Notes: a model not told the origin generated them from the sequence alone. A stretch of DNA of 64,000 nt from Amoebidium appalachense (GCA_963693365.1 CAVNZM010000012.1:2480001-2544000); one strand, 5' to 3'; numbered from the stretch's first letter, positions 1 through 16,080 are shown. Numbers and translations: made by a program.

Positions 1-162
1 TGCTGTAAACGGTTTGAATGATTTGGAAGGAGGGTGTTTGTTCAAATTATGGTGTATTTTCGGCAGAAGAGAATACCAAACCAGTAGTGGTGTTTAATGA
101 GCTATATTGGCATCTCAAGGCATGTCGAAGTAGATGGTGCTCTAACCTGCTCTCTGATGCAG
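1..162 (+). other. intron sequence upstream of the first visible SH3-gene exon
   Basis: No coding signal is seen. The stretch ends in a pyrimidine-containing acceptor (ctgatgcag) at 162, so the gene's earlier exons lie outside the window. Confidence 0.6.
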
Positions 163-1335
163 GCCTATAATGTCGGGTCAGACTACTACAAAAACAACGA
201 AGACCCATCGAACCCACAAACCATGGGAAAGGCTGCCTACAAGTATGCGCGGGAGAACCCTGAAGAGGTATGGGCTGGGGCATAATTACATGTATGATGT
301 GCTTCAACTAGCGGATTTGACCAGCACACCGATGTGTACACATGCTTGGGAATCGAAAGTCTTCCACAACTCTGCTGTTGGAGGGCTGGAGCGGCTAGAG
401 TATGCACCTAGTCCATTTTTGCAACTATTTTTTTTTTAAAATTCCAGCAAATAAACCAAAAAATACCTGTTTCTTTTGGGTTCCTGGAAGTCCACGTAGG
501 TGCATCGTTGTGTTCAATCTGCAAAACCTCAACCTTTCTTGAAAGCACAAGATGTGCACAAAATTCACGGTTGAAACTTTACGACACTCGTGTTGATTTT
601 CTGGTTTGGTGTTTTTTTTTTTTGAATACAAATAGATTCAGTGTTTGCGCTGCAAAATCGAAAATAACATTTTGAATGTCTTAATGGATCTGTGGCGGAA
701 CACACTTTTTGTCAAGCACGGCTAAACTCATGTTTGTGCCCGCAGGCAAAGAAGGGTGCACAGTGGGCGCGAGATAACCCAGAAGCAGTGAAGAAGTGAG
801 AATCCCCCTCCCGCGTCTTTTGCATGTCTATTGTGGTGTTTGACAAGCAGCCGCTACTCCGTTACGGATACTGTGTTAGCAAGCTGGAGGGAAAAGTATA
901 TGGGCGGTAGAATACGTGGTGTTCTTTTGTAGCTTTCAGCGCTGTGCTTTTTCTCGTTGCTATCCTATTGGTAGGTGTAATGTCGCAAGAGTGTTTGAGC
1001 GTGCACAAATGTTGTTAGAATGACTCGGTCAGATGAATTCTTTGCCCCTTCCCACTGCTATCCGCGCTCTCATGTGCCTGAGACTACCCACCTCCCACCT
1101 CCCCCCCCCCCCCCCTCCCCCCCCCCCCCCCCCCCAGCACACACACACACATTCCCCTCTCTTCCCCCCCCCCTCCCCCCCCCCCCCCCCCCCCCCCCCC
1201 CAATTTTAAGTGTGTGGGGAATAGGGATTTGTGGGGGGGGGGGGGGGGGAAGAAGGGAGGGGGCGAATGAGTGAAGAAGAAGAATACCGTGTTTTTTGGT
1301 GGTTTTTTATGTTCTTAATGTGTGACCAATCCCCC

Positions 1336-1366
<31 letters not shown>

Positions 1367-1650
1367 CACCTTATCAAGCCCATATCCACCCCCACCCCCC
1401 ACCACTTCTAATCTAACGCCTACCATCTCCCTTTTCTTTTCAGGGGCATGAGTGACGCGTCAAATGCACAAAGGTGCAGTCAATGTCCCGTGTCTGCCTG
1501 ACCCCAGTATTTGTTATGTGTGCCTTGGTGTCTTGGTGGTGATCGCTGGTAAATTTAAGAATGACGGAGAGTTTTACTGCAAGAACCTGGGTTGCATTTC
1601 CCCCTTTTTTCTTCCCTTTTTTCCTTCCTTCCTTCCTTCCTTTCTTTCTT

Positions 1651-1683
<33 letters not shown>

Positions 1684-1691
1684 AGGAAGAA

Positions 1692-1722
<31 letters not shown>

Positions 1723-2094
1723 CTGCCCAGTAAAAATGGTGTTTGTCCTGCTGGTTTAGTGTTGTGGATGTGCGTGTGTGGAAGAGGTGGAGGTGGATGG
1801 TGGTATGTGGATAACGGGAATACCGTTAGGGCCGGTGTTTTGGGAAAGAAGGTGAGAGTACAAGGATCACTGTTTAATTGAGGGGTTTCTGGGTGGCCAG
1901 ATGTGTGTTTGTGGCATCGGTACAACTAGTTTAACTGGCACAGTTTACTATTTGTTCCGGGCTTTTTGCGGAAAACGGAAAGTAAGGGTAAGAAAGGCTT
2001 TTGATCTAGGTGAAGATAGTGGTGGATGGTGAAAGAATCATTGTGTTTGCAAAGGAAGGGGTAAGTGCTGTCTGAGCTAGGGTAAGCCGGAAAT

Positions 2095-2125
<31 letters not shown>

Positions 2126-2568
2126 GGGGGGATGGATGCAAGGAGTAGAAGCATGAATCAAGTTTTGCAGTTGAGAAAGGGAATCAAGTACGATTTTTTT
2201 CCCCTAGTCGTGTGTTGTGGTTTGTGGGTTGGTTGGCATTTGTCTTCCTCGTGTGTGTGGGTATGCATGGTAGCAGAGGGAAGGAGCGTCAGGGGGGGAG
2301 AAGGGGCGGAGGAGGGGAGGGGGGAGGGGAGGAGAGGGGGGGAGGGGGTAGGGGGGAGGGGTTTTTTAATGCAGGCTGACACACTGATGTTGTGTTCTCT
2401 GACCCTATGGGGCTGTGCAGCGGTGGCAGCGGCAGAACAACTGATAACGCTAAAACTGCAAGGTGTGTGCAAAAACCATCATTTTATATATGTTTTGTGC
2501 TTGTGTGTGTGTGTGTTCCTGCTTTTTGTTGGTTGTGGTTTGATGGTTTGCCCTGGATAGACGCGAAG

Positions 2569-2660
<92 letters not shown>

Positions 2661-2695
2661 CGCGCGTGCGCGTGCGCGTGCGCGTGCGCGTGCGC

Positions 2696-2766
<71 letters not shown>

Positions 2767-3680
2767 GAGAGAGACAGAATGATCGAAAGTAGATGGGACT
2801 GCGAAGGAACAGGGACATGCAACGTGGGTGAGTGAGGAGGAGATAGGGAAGGGACCGGGTGGGTGAGGTGGAGAACTAGAGAACAGGGAGGGGGGTGGGG
2901 GGGGTGGGGGGGGGGGGGCATTTTGAGTGTATGGAAGGTTGTACTTTCGGCAATGCAGTTTTATGGCGTAGTTTACTAATAGAGATGAGAGAAGGGAGCA
3001 AGGGAGATGCTCCAGTTTACAATCTTCACGGATCGAGTGCATTTTTACACTCTTTGCCCCGTGGTATTGCCCTTCTCGTACTGCAAGCACCTATATACTA
3101 CATTAATGCTTTTCTATGCATGTGGTAACACTGTTGGCAAATATATACACAATACAAACACATCGGGTTGGGTTGGTGAAGACGAGGCACTATGGCTATC
3201 AGAGACTCTGCCCATGGGTGGAAAGGACCAAAGTTGGGTGTTGTGTGTGCGGAAGGCGGGGAGGAGAGGGGAGGGGGGTGTTGGGGAGGGGGGGGGGAGA
3301 AAGGGGGGAGGCTGAGGGGAGGGGTGTTTGGGGGGGGGGGGGGGGGGGGGAAGGGGGGAGGGGAGGGAGGAATAGGCATGTGGTGGCATGTGTTGGACGA
3401 TTTTGTAGAGCGCAGTGTTCTGACATTTTCCGTTCCCATGCTGCAGTGCATCCAGTGTGGCAGCTCTTGCCAGCATGACCACATACAAGTACCCTCCCAA
3501 GATCCCAAACAGGTACGTGTGTGTGTTTTAAACATAGCAAAAAGTGTGATAGATGTGGTCATACCCTGTGCATAGAAAAATAGTCTCGTGGGGGCAACCC
3601 TGAGGTGGGGTGGTGGTATGTTAACCGAAAATTCGAGGTGACAAAAAAGAGGTGTGTGGGTGTGGGTGGTGGTATGGGTG

Positions 3681-3722
<42 letters not shown>

Positions 3723-3743
3723 TGTGTTTGTTTTTTTGGTGGT

Positions 3744-3797
<54 letters not shown>

Positions 3798-3951
3798 TGT
3801 AGAGCTCAGAGCATTTGGATGAATCGTCGTATGGTTGCTGAGGCAGGTACATGGGGATGAGCCGTTCAATGACAATGCTATGACAAGCTATCATCCGGAT
3901 CGTGTCGTTTTTTATCGTGAATATATCGTTGAACCCTGCACCATGTTCATC

Positions 3952-4027
<76 letters not shown>

Positions 4028-4243
4028 GAACCCGTTTCGTTGACGAGGTGAATGGGGCAAACCGCGGGTACTGTGTATTGTGGATGACTTGGCCCTCATC
4101 AGGATCGGTTCTGTTTATTTTGCAGACTCTTTATGTGTGGTTTGCACTCTGCTGGTATTGTCCGTGGTGAATGTGGACGTCGTGCTCTATGACACATTCT
4201 ACACTCCCCTCTCCCCCCCAAAATACACACACGCGCGCGCGCC

Positions 4244-4330
<87 letters not shown>

Positions 4331-4336
4331 AAAAAA

Positions 4337-4377
<41 letters not shown>

Positions 4378-4515
4378 ATCTAACCATGTTTGGCCTTTGC
4401 AGCTCCAAGTACCCCGAGCCCGTACCTGCCAGCCGGTCCAACAGCCCATCCCCAACCACATCACCCCAACTTTCCAGGCCAACAAAGGCCGGGTATGTGT
4501 GCTTGTGCCCCCCCC

Positions 4516-4578
<63 letters not shown>

Positions 4579-6645
4579 TCCCCTTTTTTTTGGTCTCTTC
4601 CACCCCCTCGTCCTTTCTCGCTCGCCCCTTTCCGCCCCTCCATTTTCACTTAACTTGCCTCGCCTCCCTCCCCAACACCTACCTGTTCTCTCTCCCTTAC
4701 TCCCTCAGTACTTCCCTCCCTCCTTGTGTGTGTGTTCGAGTCTGCGGGAATGTGAATATGGATGTCGTGGCAGGTCACAGGCGTGCTTGTCTTGTGCCTG
4801 CACGTGTGTGTTTGTGTACTGGTGTCTGTGTGCGTTTGTCTGTTTGAGCACATGTGCATCCGTGTATGTATGTGTCTTAAGATATGTGTCTGTTTCTTGA
4901 ATGGGTAGCTGTGTGGAAGCTTGAAACGGGGATGTCCCCATATATATATATATATATATATTTGGGGGGGGGGGGGGGGGGGAGGGGGAGGGGAGGGGGG
5001 GAGGGAGGAAGGTTTGCACCCTGGGGGGGTTGGGGTTGCACCTGGTGCGGATGGTCGTTGACAATGCGATACACTTATGCCTGTTTCCGAGCGGTGTTAC
5101 AGCTTAGAAGTGGTAGACAATGGGGTAGCTCATGAAAATAGATGTGCAAGTAACTGTATTCCTTTTCTACATCTGGATTTTTCTAACCTCACCCCACACA
5201 CACCTTCAGATACAACCCGCCAAAACCCCCCCGCCCCAAAAATTACGGCAGCAACACAAGCCTTCCACCAGCGTCCCTCAAAGACCCCGACGACGAATTG
5301 AGCCGTCCCTATGAGCCCCCCCCATCCCGCTTTGCGAAAAAACCCGCAGTCGCACCAGTCAAACCATCCACATACATACCCAACAGATACCCAACAACAA
5401 CCACCACCACCACCACCAGTTCCTATGTTCCACGCACCACCCCATCCTCTACTTATTCCTCCTATACACCCGACCCCGATTCCATTTCCATTGTTGATGA
5501 CTCGCACGGCTCAAACACAGACTATGGTACTTATGGTACTGGTGGTGATGACTATGCTACACCCGAGGTTCCGGGGGTTCCGGCACGCCCAGCTCGGGAG
5601 GAGGTGGAGTTTACTGTGACTGGTACCCCTCCGCTCTCCCCCCCCCCCCCCCCCCTCCCCCTATACACAGACACGCACACATGCATGCACACTCACACTC
5701 ACACTCACTCATTCACTCATTCACTCACACACTCACTCAAACTCGCTCACTCACGCTCACTCACTCACTCACATCCATGCACGCACACACCGCACGCAAG
5801 CACACATACGCGCACACGCACAGTGGCACGGTTGTGTGTTTGCATGTCTGTTTGTGTTCTTTTGTGTGGCTGGTTAACACACAACTAGGGGTGTTTATTA
5901 CACCTCTTGTTGCACTAATAACAGATCTCTAACGGATGTTGTTTGTCTTCTTTTTGTGCTTGTTTGTGAGGTGCAACGATTTTCACCCCCTCCACCTTCC
6001 CTCCCCAATCCTCCCCCCTTCCCCGCAATGGATGTGCTCTGCCTATTTTGCGAAAATAAGGTTTGCAATACTTCAGTTGTGAATCTGTGTGCTTCGTACT
6101 GCGAACACACCTTAGTTTCAAACCTCCCCCTCCCCTCGCCCCCCCCCCCCCCTCCCTCCTCTCCCCCCTCTCCCTCCTCCCCCCCCTCCCCCCCCCCCCC
6201 CCCCCCCCCCCCCCCCGACTTCAACGCCCCCAACCCTATCAAAAAGAAAGAAAGAAAGAAGAAGCCCACCCCACACCCGCTGTTCACCTTTCACTCTTTG
6301 GGTTCTAATTATCCATATAGCCGCCTGAAGAGAGCTTAGCCAGGCACCATTGCTTGCTGTTTCGAAGTGTACATGCTGGGCATTTGGACGATCGCATGAG
6401 TGTAAACAGAGCATATTTCCTTATAAACTAGAGACAACAGGTATGGCAGTGCGTGGGAAGTGTAGGGATACCCTGCGCTGAGGAGGGAGGGAGGGGGGGG
6501 GGGGAGGGGGAGGGGGGGGGGGGGGGGACTTTGTAGATGCCGAAAACTCATATGATTGGTTCCTATGCAGCGTTATACGACTACGAGCCACTGCAGGAGG
6601 GGGATTTGGCCTTCAAAGCAGGTGACGTCATTACGGTCAGCCCCG

Positions 6646-6676
<31 letters not shown>

Positions 6677-6873
6677 CCTCCCCTCCCCTCTCCCGCGGCG
6701 GATCACAGTGCACGAGTTTTTAGATGGGGAAGGGAGGAGGTGGGGGGGGGAGGGGGGAGGAGGGGGGAGGGGCTGAAATGAGATGTTAAATAATACCACC
6801 CATTTAGGGAGCATGCACAAGGAATAAGCGGGAAGACTTGGTAGACAAAGTACTTACTGGTTGCATCCTAGCA

Positions 6874-6906
<33 letters not shown>

Positions 6907-7068
6907 ACCCACCCACCCCCCACCCCGACCACCACCACCACCACCACCCACCCACCTACCCACCCACCCACCCAAACAGTCCCTTTTTACCCGTCCCCTC
7001 AAGCTTGCCCGGTCCCACTTAATTGTTCTCCATGTGCTTTGGTGTTTTGCATCCAACTTTCCTGTCCT

Positions 7069-7104
<36 letters not shown>

Positions 7105-7609
7105 CACACACACACACACACCACCCTCACCTTTTTCAACCCGTTTGCCCCTGTCGCCCTTACCCAACAACACCCGTCTTCTTTGCTCCTTCCCTCTGCC
7201 CGTCCTGTACCTTTTCTAACACCTTCGCAGATGCCCCCCCCCCCCCCCCCCCCCCCCCCTCCCCCCCTCCCCCCCCCTCCGCACGCGCGCCCCAAAATAC
7301 ATACCACACCATGTCACAAACACACACACCACCACTTGATCAACCATCACCACGAATACCACCACAACCATCCCTTTCCTTCCTGCTTTCCCTCCTGCCA
7401 TTTCCACTTTTTTTTGCTTGTATCCTTTTCACCTTAAGCCCCCAGGCTTTGTCTAGTTCAAACACAAACACCCTCCGTTTAAACACAACACCCTCCGTTT
7501 ACCCACCCTCACTCATTGCCCGCAAACGAAACGAAAATGAAATAAGGAATGGACCCTCTTTTTGTGTGCTTGTGCGTTTATATGTGTGTGTAGGTGTGCA
7601 TGTGTGAGC

Positions 7610-7640
<31 letters not shown>

Positions 7641-7808
7641 GGGAGGGGAGGGGAGGAGGATTAGACGATTGTCTTTTGGACTGATTAGTTGGTTACCTGG
7701 GGTGGGCGGGTACAGGTGACACACTGCACGCCAAACACCGATGATTGGTGGCAGGGTAGGGCTGGGGGTATGGAGGGCAACTTCCCGGCAAACTACGTCT
7801 CACGGTGA
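163..7808 (+). CDS. SH3-domain adaptor protein, proline-rich (3' part, eight exons)
   Basis: Probable cytoplasmic adaptor that binds proline-rich partners through a C-terminal SH3 domain. Exons read as 163-267, 746-795, 2421-2462, 3447-3512, 4403-4492, 5210-5622, 6571-6635 and 7716-7808. All have GT/AG borders, the phases agree at every join, and together they give 308 codons including the TGA. The SH3 domain is split over the last three exons: [17 protein letters not shown], then AGDVIT, then DDWWQGR and EGNFPANYV, which are the ALYDY, WW and PxNYV hallmarks. Before it lies a disordered Pro/Ser/Thr/Tyr-rich region with PPKPPRPK and an eight-Thr run. The first visible exons carry two related helical segments ([17 protein letters not shown]) that I do not recognise. 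The start codon lies left of the window. At 794-799 an in-frame TGA can be read instead of the donor AA|GTGAGA. I prefer splicing because phase then holds through six more exons. A BAR-SH3 or Abi-like protein is possible but unproven. Confidence 0.85.
1098..2360. repeat. poly-C, poly-T and poly-G tracts inside an SH3-gene intron
   Basis: The 1.6-kb intron 796-2420 holds poly-C at 1098-1202 and 1331-1352, a CCTT/T tract at 1608-1682, poly-G at 1692-1722 and 2109-2130, and G-rich purine sequence at 2290-2360. I see no exon in it. Confidence 0.9.
2570..2764. repeat. (TG)n/(CG)n compound microsatellite
   Basis: About 195 bp of alternating TG with an inner block of GC/GTGCGC (2652-2698), inside an SH3-gene intron. 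Alternating purine-pyrimidine sequence of this kind can adopt Z-DNA (established property; not shown here). Confidence 0.95.
3681..4026. repeat. (GT)n, poly-G, poly-C and poly-A tracts in one intron
   Basis: (GT)n from about 3684, poly-G 3758-3796, poly-C 3953-3992 and poly-A 3993-4026, all inside the intron 3513-4402 of the SH3 gene. Confidence 0.9.
4035..4195 (+). repeat. dispersed repeat, copy 1 (intronic)
   Basis: This stretch resembles the reverse complement of 43655-43800, and more weakly 40700-40835 and 40080-40175. Shared words include GGGTACTGTG, GTGGATGAC, TCTTTATGT and GGTTTGCA. It lies between homopolymer and (CA)n tracts. It has no coding frame of note and looks like an old interspersed element. 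Confidence 0.6.
4235..4376. repeat. (CA)n, poly-A, (GA)n compound microsatellite
   Basis: (CA)n to about 4328, then A-rich sequence, then (GA)n to 4376, ending about 26 bases before the acceptor of the exon at 4403. Confidence 0.95.
4508..4576. repeat. donor-proximal poly-C then (CA)n
   Basis: Poly-C begins about 16 bases after the 5' splice site at 4492 and runs into (CA)n. One of the donor-proximal C tracts discussed in the findings. Confidence 0.9.
5639..6217. repeat. poly-C and (CACT)n tracts in an SH3-gene intron
   Basis: Poly-C at 5639-5655 begins about 17 bases after the donor at 5622. It is followed by CACT/CA-rich repeats (5665-5825) and a long C-rich block (6123-6216). G-rich sequence (6481-6530) precedes the next acceptor at 6570. 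Confidence 0.85.
6645..7290. repeat. serial poly-C tracts and CCA/CCCA repeats
   Basis: C runs at 6645-6674, 6875-6906, 7071-7102 and 7233-7259, with ACC/CCCA repeats between (6907-6975), fill the intron between the two halves of the SH3 domain. Poly-G at 7624-7643 lies near its 3' end. Confidence 0.9.
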
Positions 7809-11164
<3,356 letters not shown>

Positions 11165-12625
11165 TTAACGGCCACGCCCGGTCATGTCCTTAAACACCCT
11201 CAGCACATCATCAACCGCATTATCCACCGAATAGTGCCGCACTGCAATCCGCCGTGCAGCCTGTCTCGCCAACAGCCCCTCCCTCCAGACCTTTTGCACC
11301 ATCCCAACATATTCGCTCACGTTTCCTTCCTCAAACATTCTCGTTGCGAGCATGGGGTATGCCGCAGGAAACGCACCTGCCTTCACCACCACCGCCGGTG
11401 TTCCACACGCCATCGCCTCTGCCACGGTAAAACCAAACGTTTCCGAAGGCGACGCGGAAGTAAAAATATCTGCCAACGCGTAACATTTTGCCAGATTTGT
11501 TTCCTTTCTGATCATTCCCGTAAACACAACTTTCGGGGCTGACGCCAACCGATCCGTCCCCGGGACCGTCCATTCATCCAATCGTCTCATTGCGTCGTTT
11601 TCGTTCTCACACGTGACCACGTGGTCGTCTCCCACTACCCGCCTGGCGAGAACCTCCAGCTGACTCATGATTGGACCATCGCCAACCAATAGGAGAGAGG
11701 CGTTGTGAAGGTCCAGGTGGCTCATTGCGTTCACGAGAAACTCCACGTTTTTCTCCATTGCCAACCGGCCGACATACACAACTGTTGGACCACGTGCGGG
11801 TTGAGGTTCGGTGTTCCTTGCTGTGGCGGGAAGTGAATGTGCCGGGACCGTATCGCTACCATCGGTTGGGGGGTGCGGGCGGAAGGGCGGAGAGGCAGGG
11901 GGAGTGAAAATGCCGAGTAGCTCGGCGATAGAAGTAGCATTTTGGTTGGGATATTCGGTGCCGCATTTCACCTCCTCCGTAGAGTTTTCATTCTCAGAGG
12001 GTTGACGATTGAGGGGAAGAATAGGCTTGAAAATATCCATGTCAACACCCGAACGAAGAAAGTGAAGGCGGTGGGGAAGAGCGAGAAAGTAGGAGTCGGC
12101 TTTTTTACTCGGCACACCAACCACGTCGGCCATAAGAATGAGGGGGAGAGCGTAAAAAAGGACCAAAAATATTTCAAGAAATAGTACGATGAGTGGGTTG
12201 AAATAGAGCTCCTTGTAGCACGACAGAAGGCAGTGGTAGGACACGTAGATTTTCACACCCCGCAGACGCGCGAAAGGCATGATGAAGAGAAAAGGGTAGG
12301 CAAGGGGGGTAACAAGGTGAAGCACGTCGTATGGGCAGGGTTGGAAAACATCGAGGAGTTGCAGTAGAAGGCCGAGCGGAGGAAACACGAACAATCGTTG
12401 CATGGCGTACCACGGGTTAGGTAGCGATGGGACAACATGGTCGCACTGTGTCCCTTTAACCGAATAAACGGTGACGTGGTGACCCGCGGAACGGTATTTC
12501 TGCACGAGGTTCTTGCAACGGTTTGCGATGCCCGAAACGTAGGGGGGAAGGTACTCCGTTGCCAAGAGGATGCGGAGAGGTTGAATTGTGCTGTCTGTCT
12601 TGGGCTCATTGTCGAATCTGATCAT
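11165..12625 (-). CDS. GT4-family glycosyltransferase, SQD2-like
   Basis: Retaining GT-B glycosyltransferase that should move a sugar from a nucleotide-sugar donor; family resemblance is to sulfoquinovosyl-diacylglycerol synthase (SQD2) and lipid or mannosyl transferases. A single exon of 486 codons runs from ATG to TGA. The N-terminal acceptor domain opens with RILLATEYLPPYVSG (about 18-32). A strongly hydrophobic segment at about 143-171 suggests membrane association. GVDMDIFKP (about 193-201) follows. The donor domain has VVYVGRLAMEKN, LLLVGDGP, VVFTGMI and the E-x7-E region SETFGFTVAEAMACGTP. A Pro/Ser/Asn-rich insert of about 75 residues (about 202-280) separates the two domains and is unusual. 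I see no clear signal or plastid-targeting peptide before residue 18, so a plastid sulfolipid role is not supported by the sequence. The substrate is unknown. Confidence 0.9.
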   Translation of the reverse strand: MIRFDNEPKTDSTIQPLRILLATEYLPPYVSGIANRCKNLVQKYRSAGHHVTVYSVKGTQCDHVVPSLPNPWYAMQRLFVFPPLGLLLQLLDVFQPCPYDVLHLVTPLAYPFLFIMPFARLRGVKIYVSYHCLLSCYKELYFNPLIVLFLEIFLVLFYALPLILMADVVGVPSKKADSYFLALPHRLHFLRSGVDMDIFKPILPLNRQPSENENSTEEVKCGTEYPNQNATSIAELLGIFTPPASPPFRPHPPTDGSDTVPAHSLPATARNTEPQPARGPTVVYVGRLAMEKNVEFLVNAMSHLDLHNASLLLVGDGPIMSQLEVLARRVVGDDHVVTCENENDAMRRLDEWTVPGTDRLASAPKVVFTGMIRKETNLAKCYALADIFTSASPSETFGFTVAEAMACGTPAVVVKAGAFPAAYPMLATRMFEEGNVSEYVGMVQKVWREGLLARQAARRIAVRHYSVDNAVDDVLRVFKDMTGRGR

Positions 12626-14629
12626 AATTGCCGATGAGGAGGCATATTACGTTAGCATAACAGCACATGATCCCTTTTACTGATGGTTTAAACATGACAT
12701 ACTGTTTCAGAGCGATTGAATACATATGATATGTGGTTTATCTATCTTTTACAGTTTCAACTATTTTATTCACCTTCTGATGTCGTTTTCTCACGGCAGC
12801 TTGGTTTGCATGTACTGTAGTGTACCAATTCACCGATCATCGTGAAACTGATGAGAGTGGTGCCCTACTAAAAGGGGGAGGAGGAGGGGGGAGGAAGAGA
12901 GGGGGGGGGGGGGGGAGGGTGTGGGAGGACCGTGCACGTGGGGAGGCGGGAGATAATGGAAGGGGGGCCGGGTTACGGTAACTGTGTACTGATTCAGATT
13001 AGAAGGGGAAAGCATGGAGTGAGGGGGGAGGGGGGAGGCTCGGAAGAGAGACCGAGGGAAGCGGGATCCTCGAGGTGGGGTTGGGGTGGGGTGGTGGTGG
13101 TGGGGGGGGGGGGGGGGGGGGATTGGAGAATTAGTAATTATCGGACGTTAAGGCGGGTCTGCGGAGCTAAATAGCCGAAATCTCTGCAAATTTATTAGCG
13201 CAATTTGGCGTGACGTGAAGCAAAGGTGCGGAGTAGTTGTTACGTTAGTTAGGCAAGTCTTAGGAACGAAACCATTCGGATTTGTGACCAATAGATAGAT
13301 CGTAGTAAACCAATATGTCAGCCTGAAGGGTCACAGAGCCTGTTGTAGGCTGCACATAATCAAAACTTACCTCTCAGACACGTCGCTCTTCTCCATGGTG
13401 GTTGCTGACTGCTTGGGAGCTGATGTTACGGTGGTTAGAGTGGCTCTGCGTTTACGGCTCACTTGTTCCCTCAACCTCGTTACTGCCATATCTCCCACGA
13501 TGTTCTGCACGTCCTGGTGACACTTTGAGTAGTTTCATATCGTGGTTAAAATGTGCAGTTGTATTTATCTCGACACCGTGTGTTATCAATATGGTACAAA
13601 ACGATTGAAAGACATTTACTTACACTATGAATTGAATGGCGACTAAGTGTACAACGTGGGCCACCATCACCATATATATGCCGTACGTTCAAAAAAAGTT
13701 GTGTCAAAAACATTAATGTGCACGTACTCTTTCATAGAGCAGTTGTTCTTAGTACGTCGTATAGTGTGCGTACGTCATCTATACTCCTGAGCTTGCTTAG
13801 CATTAAAGCAAGTTTACCATGCTCTTCGCCTGTCCATACATAACAAATTTGTCCGAGGAACACAATAATCTTGATCACTTGCGGTGTATACCATTGCACA
13901 TGTACATGTGTGTAGCTTGCTTGTCTCGCTATCCTAGCTATAGGGGAATCACAATCACTAACACAATGATGTAATAGAACTGTGCAATAATTACCTCTGC
14001 AGTCACCGGGATGGGATCACAGCTCATCACCACAACATGCTTCGGAAGGAGTAACCGTTTAAAACTTTCGGCCCGGGGCGTTTTGTCGAACGACTGTTTC
14101 CGCGCGCTTTTAGGAGTTTGACCAATCAACTTCCTGGATCTTGCCGAGTGGGTTAAGTTTGACCAATCAGATTACTTTTGAGAAGTTATTGGCGGCCATG
14201 GCGATAATTCCCAGGATGTGGGTTTCAGACATCTCCCGAAAAGATGCACTCTAAATTCTACTTATGCTCTTTAAAGCGAGACTCTCTTTAATTTAGGATA
14301 ATTCTATTGCAAAATAATTAACAAAACTATTATTGGCTATTTATATGCTACAGTTTTGTCGTAAGCTAATTGAAAAAAGAAGGTTGTGAAATACCACATT
14401 CAAAATTTGAAACTTTAAATAATTTCATTGGGGCTCAATGTGATGAGTCTTGGGGGTTAGCTTCCATTTCCACAGAGAGTTATGATTGGCCCTGATCGAA
14501 CCGCCTGGTCCTCTAGGCTGTTTGATTGGCCATGTTGAAGTGTCACAACTCGTGTTCCCACCGGTAACCAGCCACCTGCTCTATGTACAGAATGTCCGGA
14601 GGAGAGAGAGACGGAGAGGAAGAGGGAGC

Positions 14630-14990
<361 letters not shown>

Positions 14991-15789
14991 TTGAACGGTA
15001 CGTTCACCCATGTGCAAGAGTGCATGTGTACACCAAGATAGTATCATAACTTGTGCTCTGTGGCATCATGGAGGGACACGGCTTTGCAGCAAACCATCGG
15101 AACTGTTACAGGGAATGGCCACGCTTCAAGACAAGAGAAACGTTTACTACAAAATTCATATATGCATTAGGAGGGGGAGCTGAGGAAAAACAGCGCTGCT
15201 TCTCAGGAGAGGCCCGTCAATTCGAAAAAGGGCTGCGATAAAGAAAAAGAAAATAGAATTGGTGTGAGAAGGAGGGAGAGAAAAAGATAAAGGGGGAAAG
15301 GGAGTTGAGGGAAAGATTTGGAAAGACAGAAACTAGTTGGAAGGAAAGATCTAGACCTAGAGCGAGAGAGTGCTCAGGAGGGATGGGGGGGGGGGGGAAG
15401 GGGGGGGGAAAGAGGGCAGAGGCCGAGGTTGAGAGAGAGTGTGTGTGTTTCAAATCGGCAGAAAAAGGGGAGAGGGATAGGGAATCAAATAACACCATGT
15501 AACCTGAAGGAACGTTGCTGATGCAGCTTGAAGCGGTTTGGATGTGCCGTAAGCAGGATTCATGAGCTTGTGTTTGCATATTGTGCAAAGTAGTTGATAT
15601 CAGGTGATCACCTGAGGTGTGGGTGTGCTGGGTGTGAGGGACTGTGTGTGTTCGAATGTGATCATGATCTGAGTTTACGTGCTTCGGAATGTGCAACTAT
15701 GGCTAAGTAAATCCCTAACAGTGCACAATTACAGTCACAGACACGAACGTACACTGTGACATCAGACGTGACACACATACAGACACACA

Positions 15790-15840
15790 TTTACATGCTG
15801 TAGTATGACACACACACGCGCATACATACACACACACGCA

Positions 15841-15880
<40 letters not shown>

Positions 15881-15905
15881 ACATACACAAGCACACACAG
15901 ATATG

Positions 15906-15991
<86 letters not shown>

Positions 15992-16080
15992 CATGCACAC
16001 ACACACTAACACACAGACACACATACGCACACTCGCACACACACACACACACACCGTGACACACACACACATATATACAC
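15790..16080. repeat. (CA)n-rich microsatellite block
   Basis: Several (CA)n runs, the longest at about 15916-15977, ending in a short (TA)n. Confidence 0.95.

Noticed and set aside
2450-2835. Long Cys-Val and His-Thr open frames over (TG)n/(CA)n
   Set aside because: Dinucleotide repeats are open in several frames on both strands. The same applies to all Cys-Val, His-Thr, Ser-Leu, Arg-Glu and poly-Pro/poly-Gly frames in the window.
11671-11907. Plus-strand frames inside the glycosyltransferase
   Set aside because: Shadows of the minus-strand gene, which has clear GT4 motifs.
13402-13608. 68-codon plus-strand frame in unique DNA
   Set aside because: No motif, no splice context and short length; probably chance.
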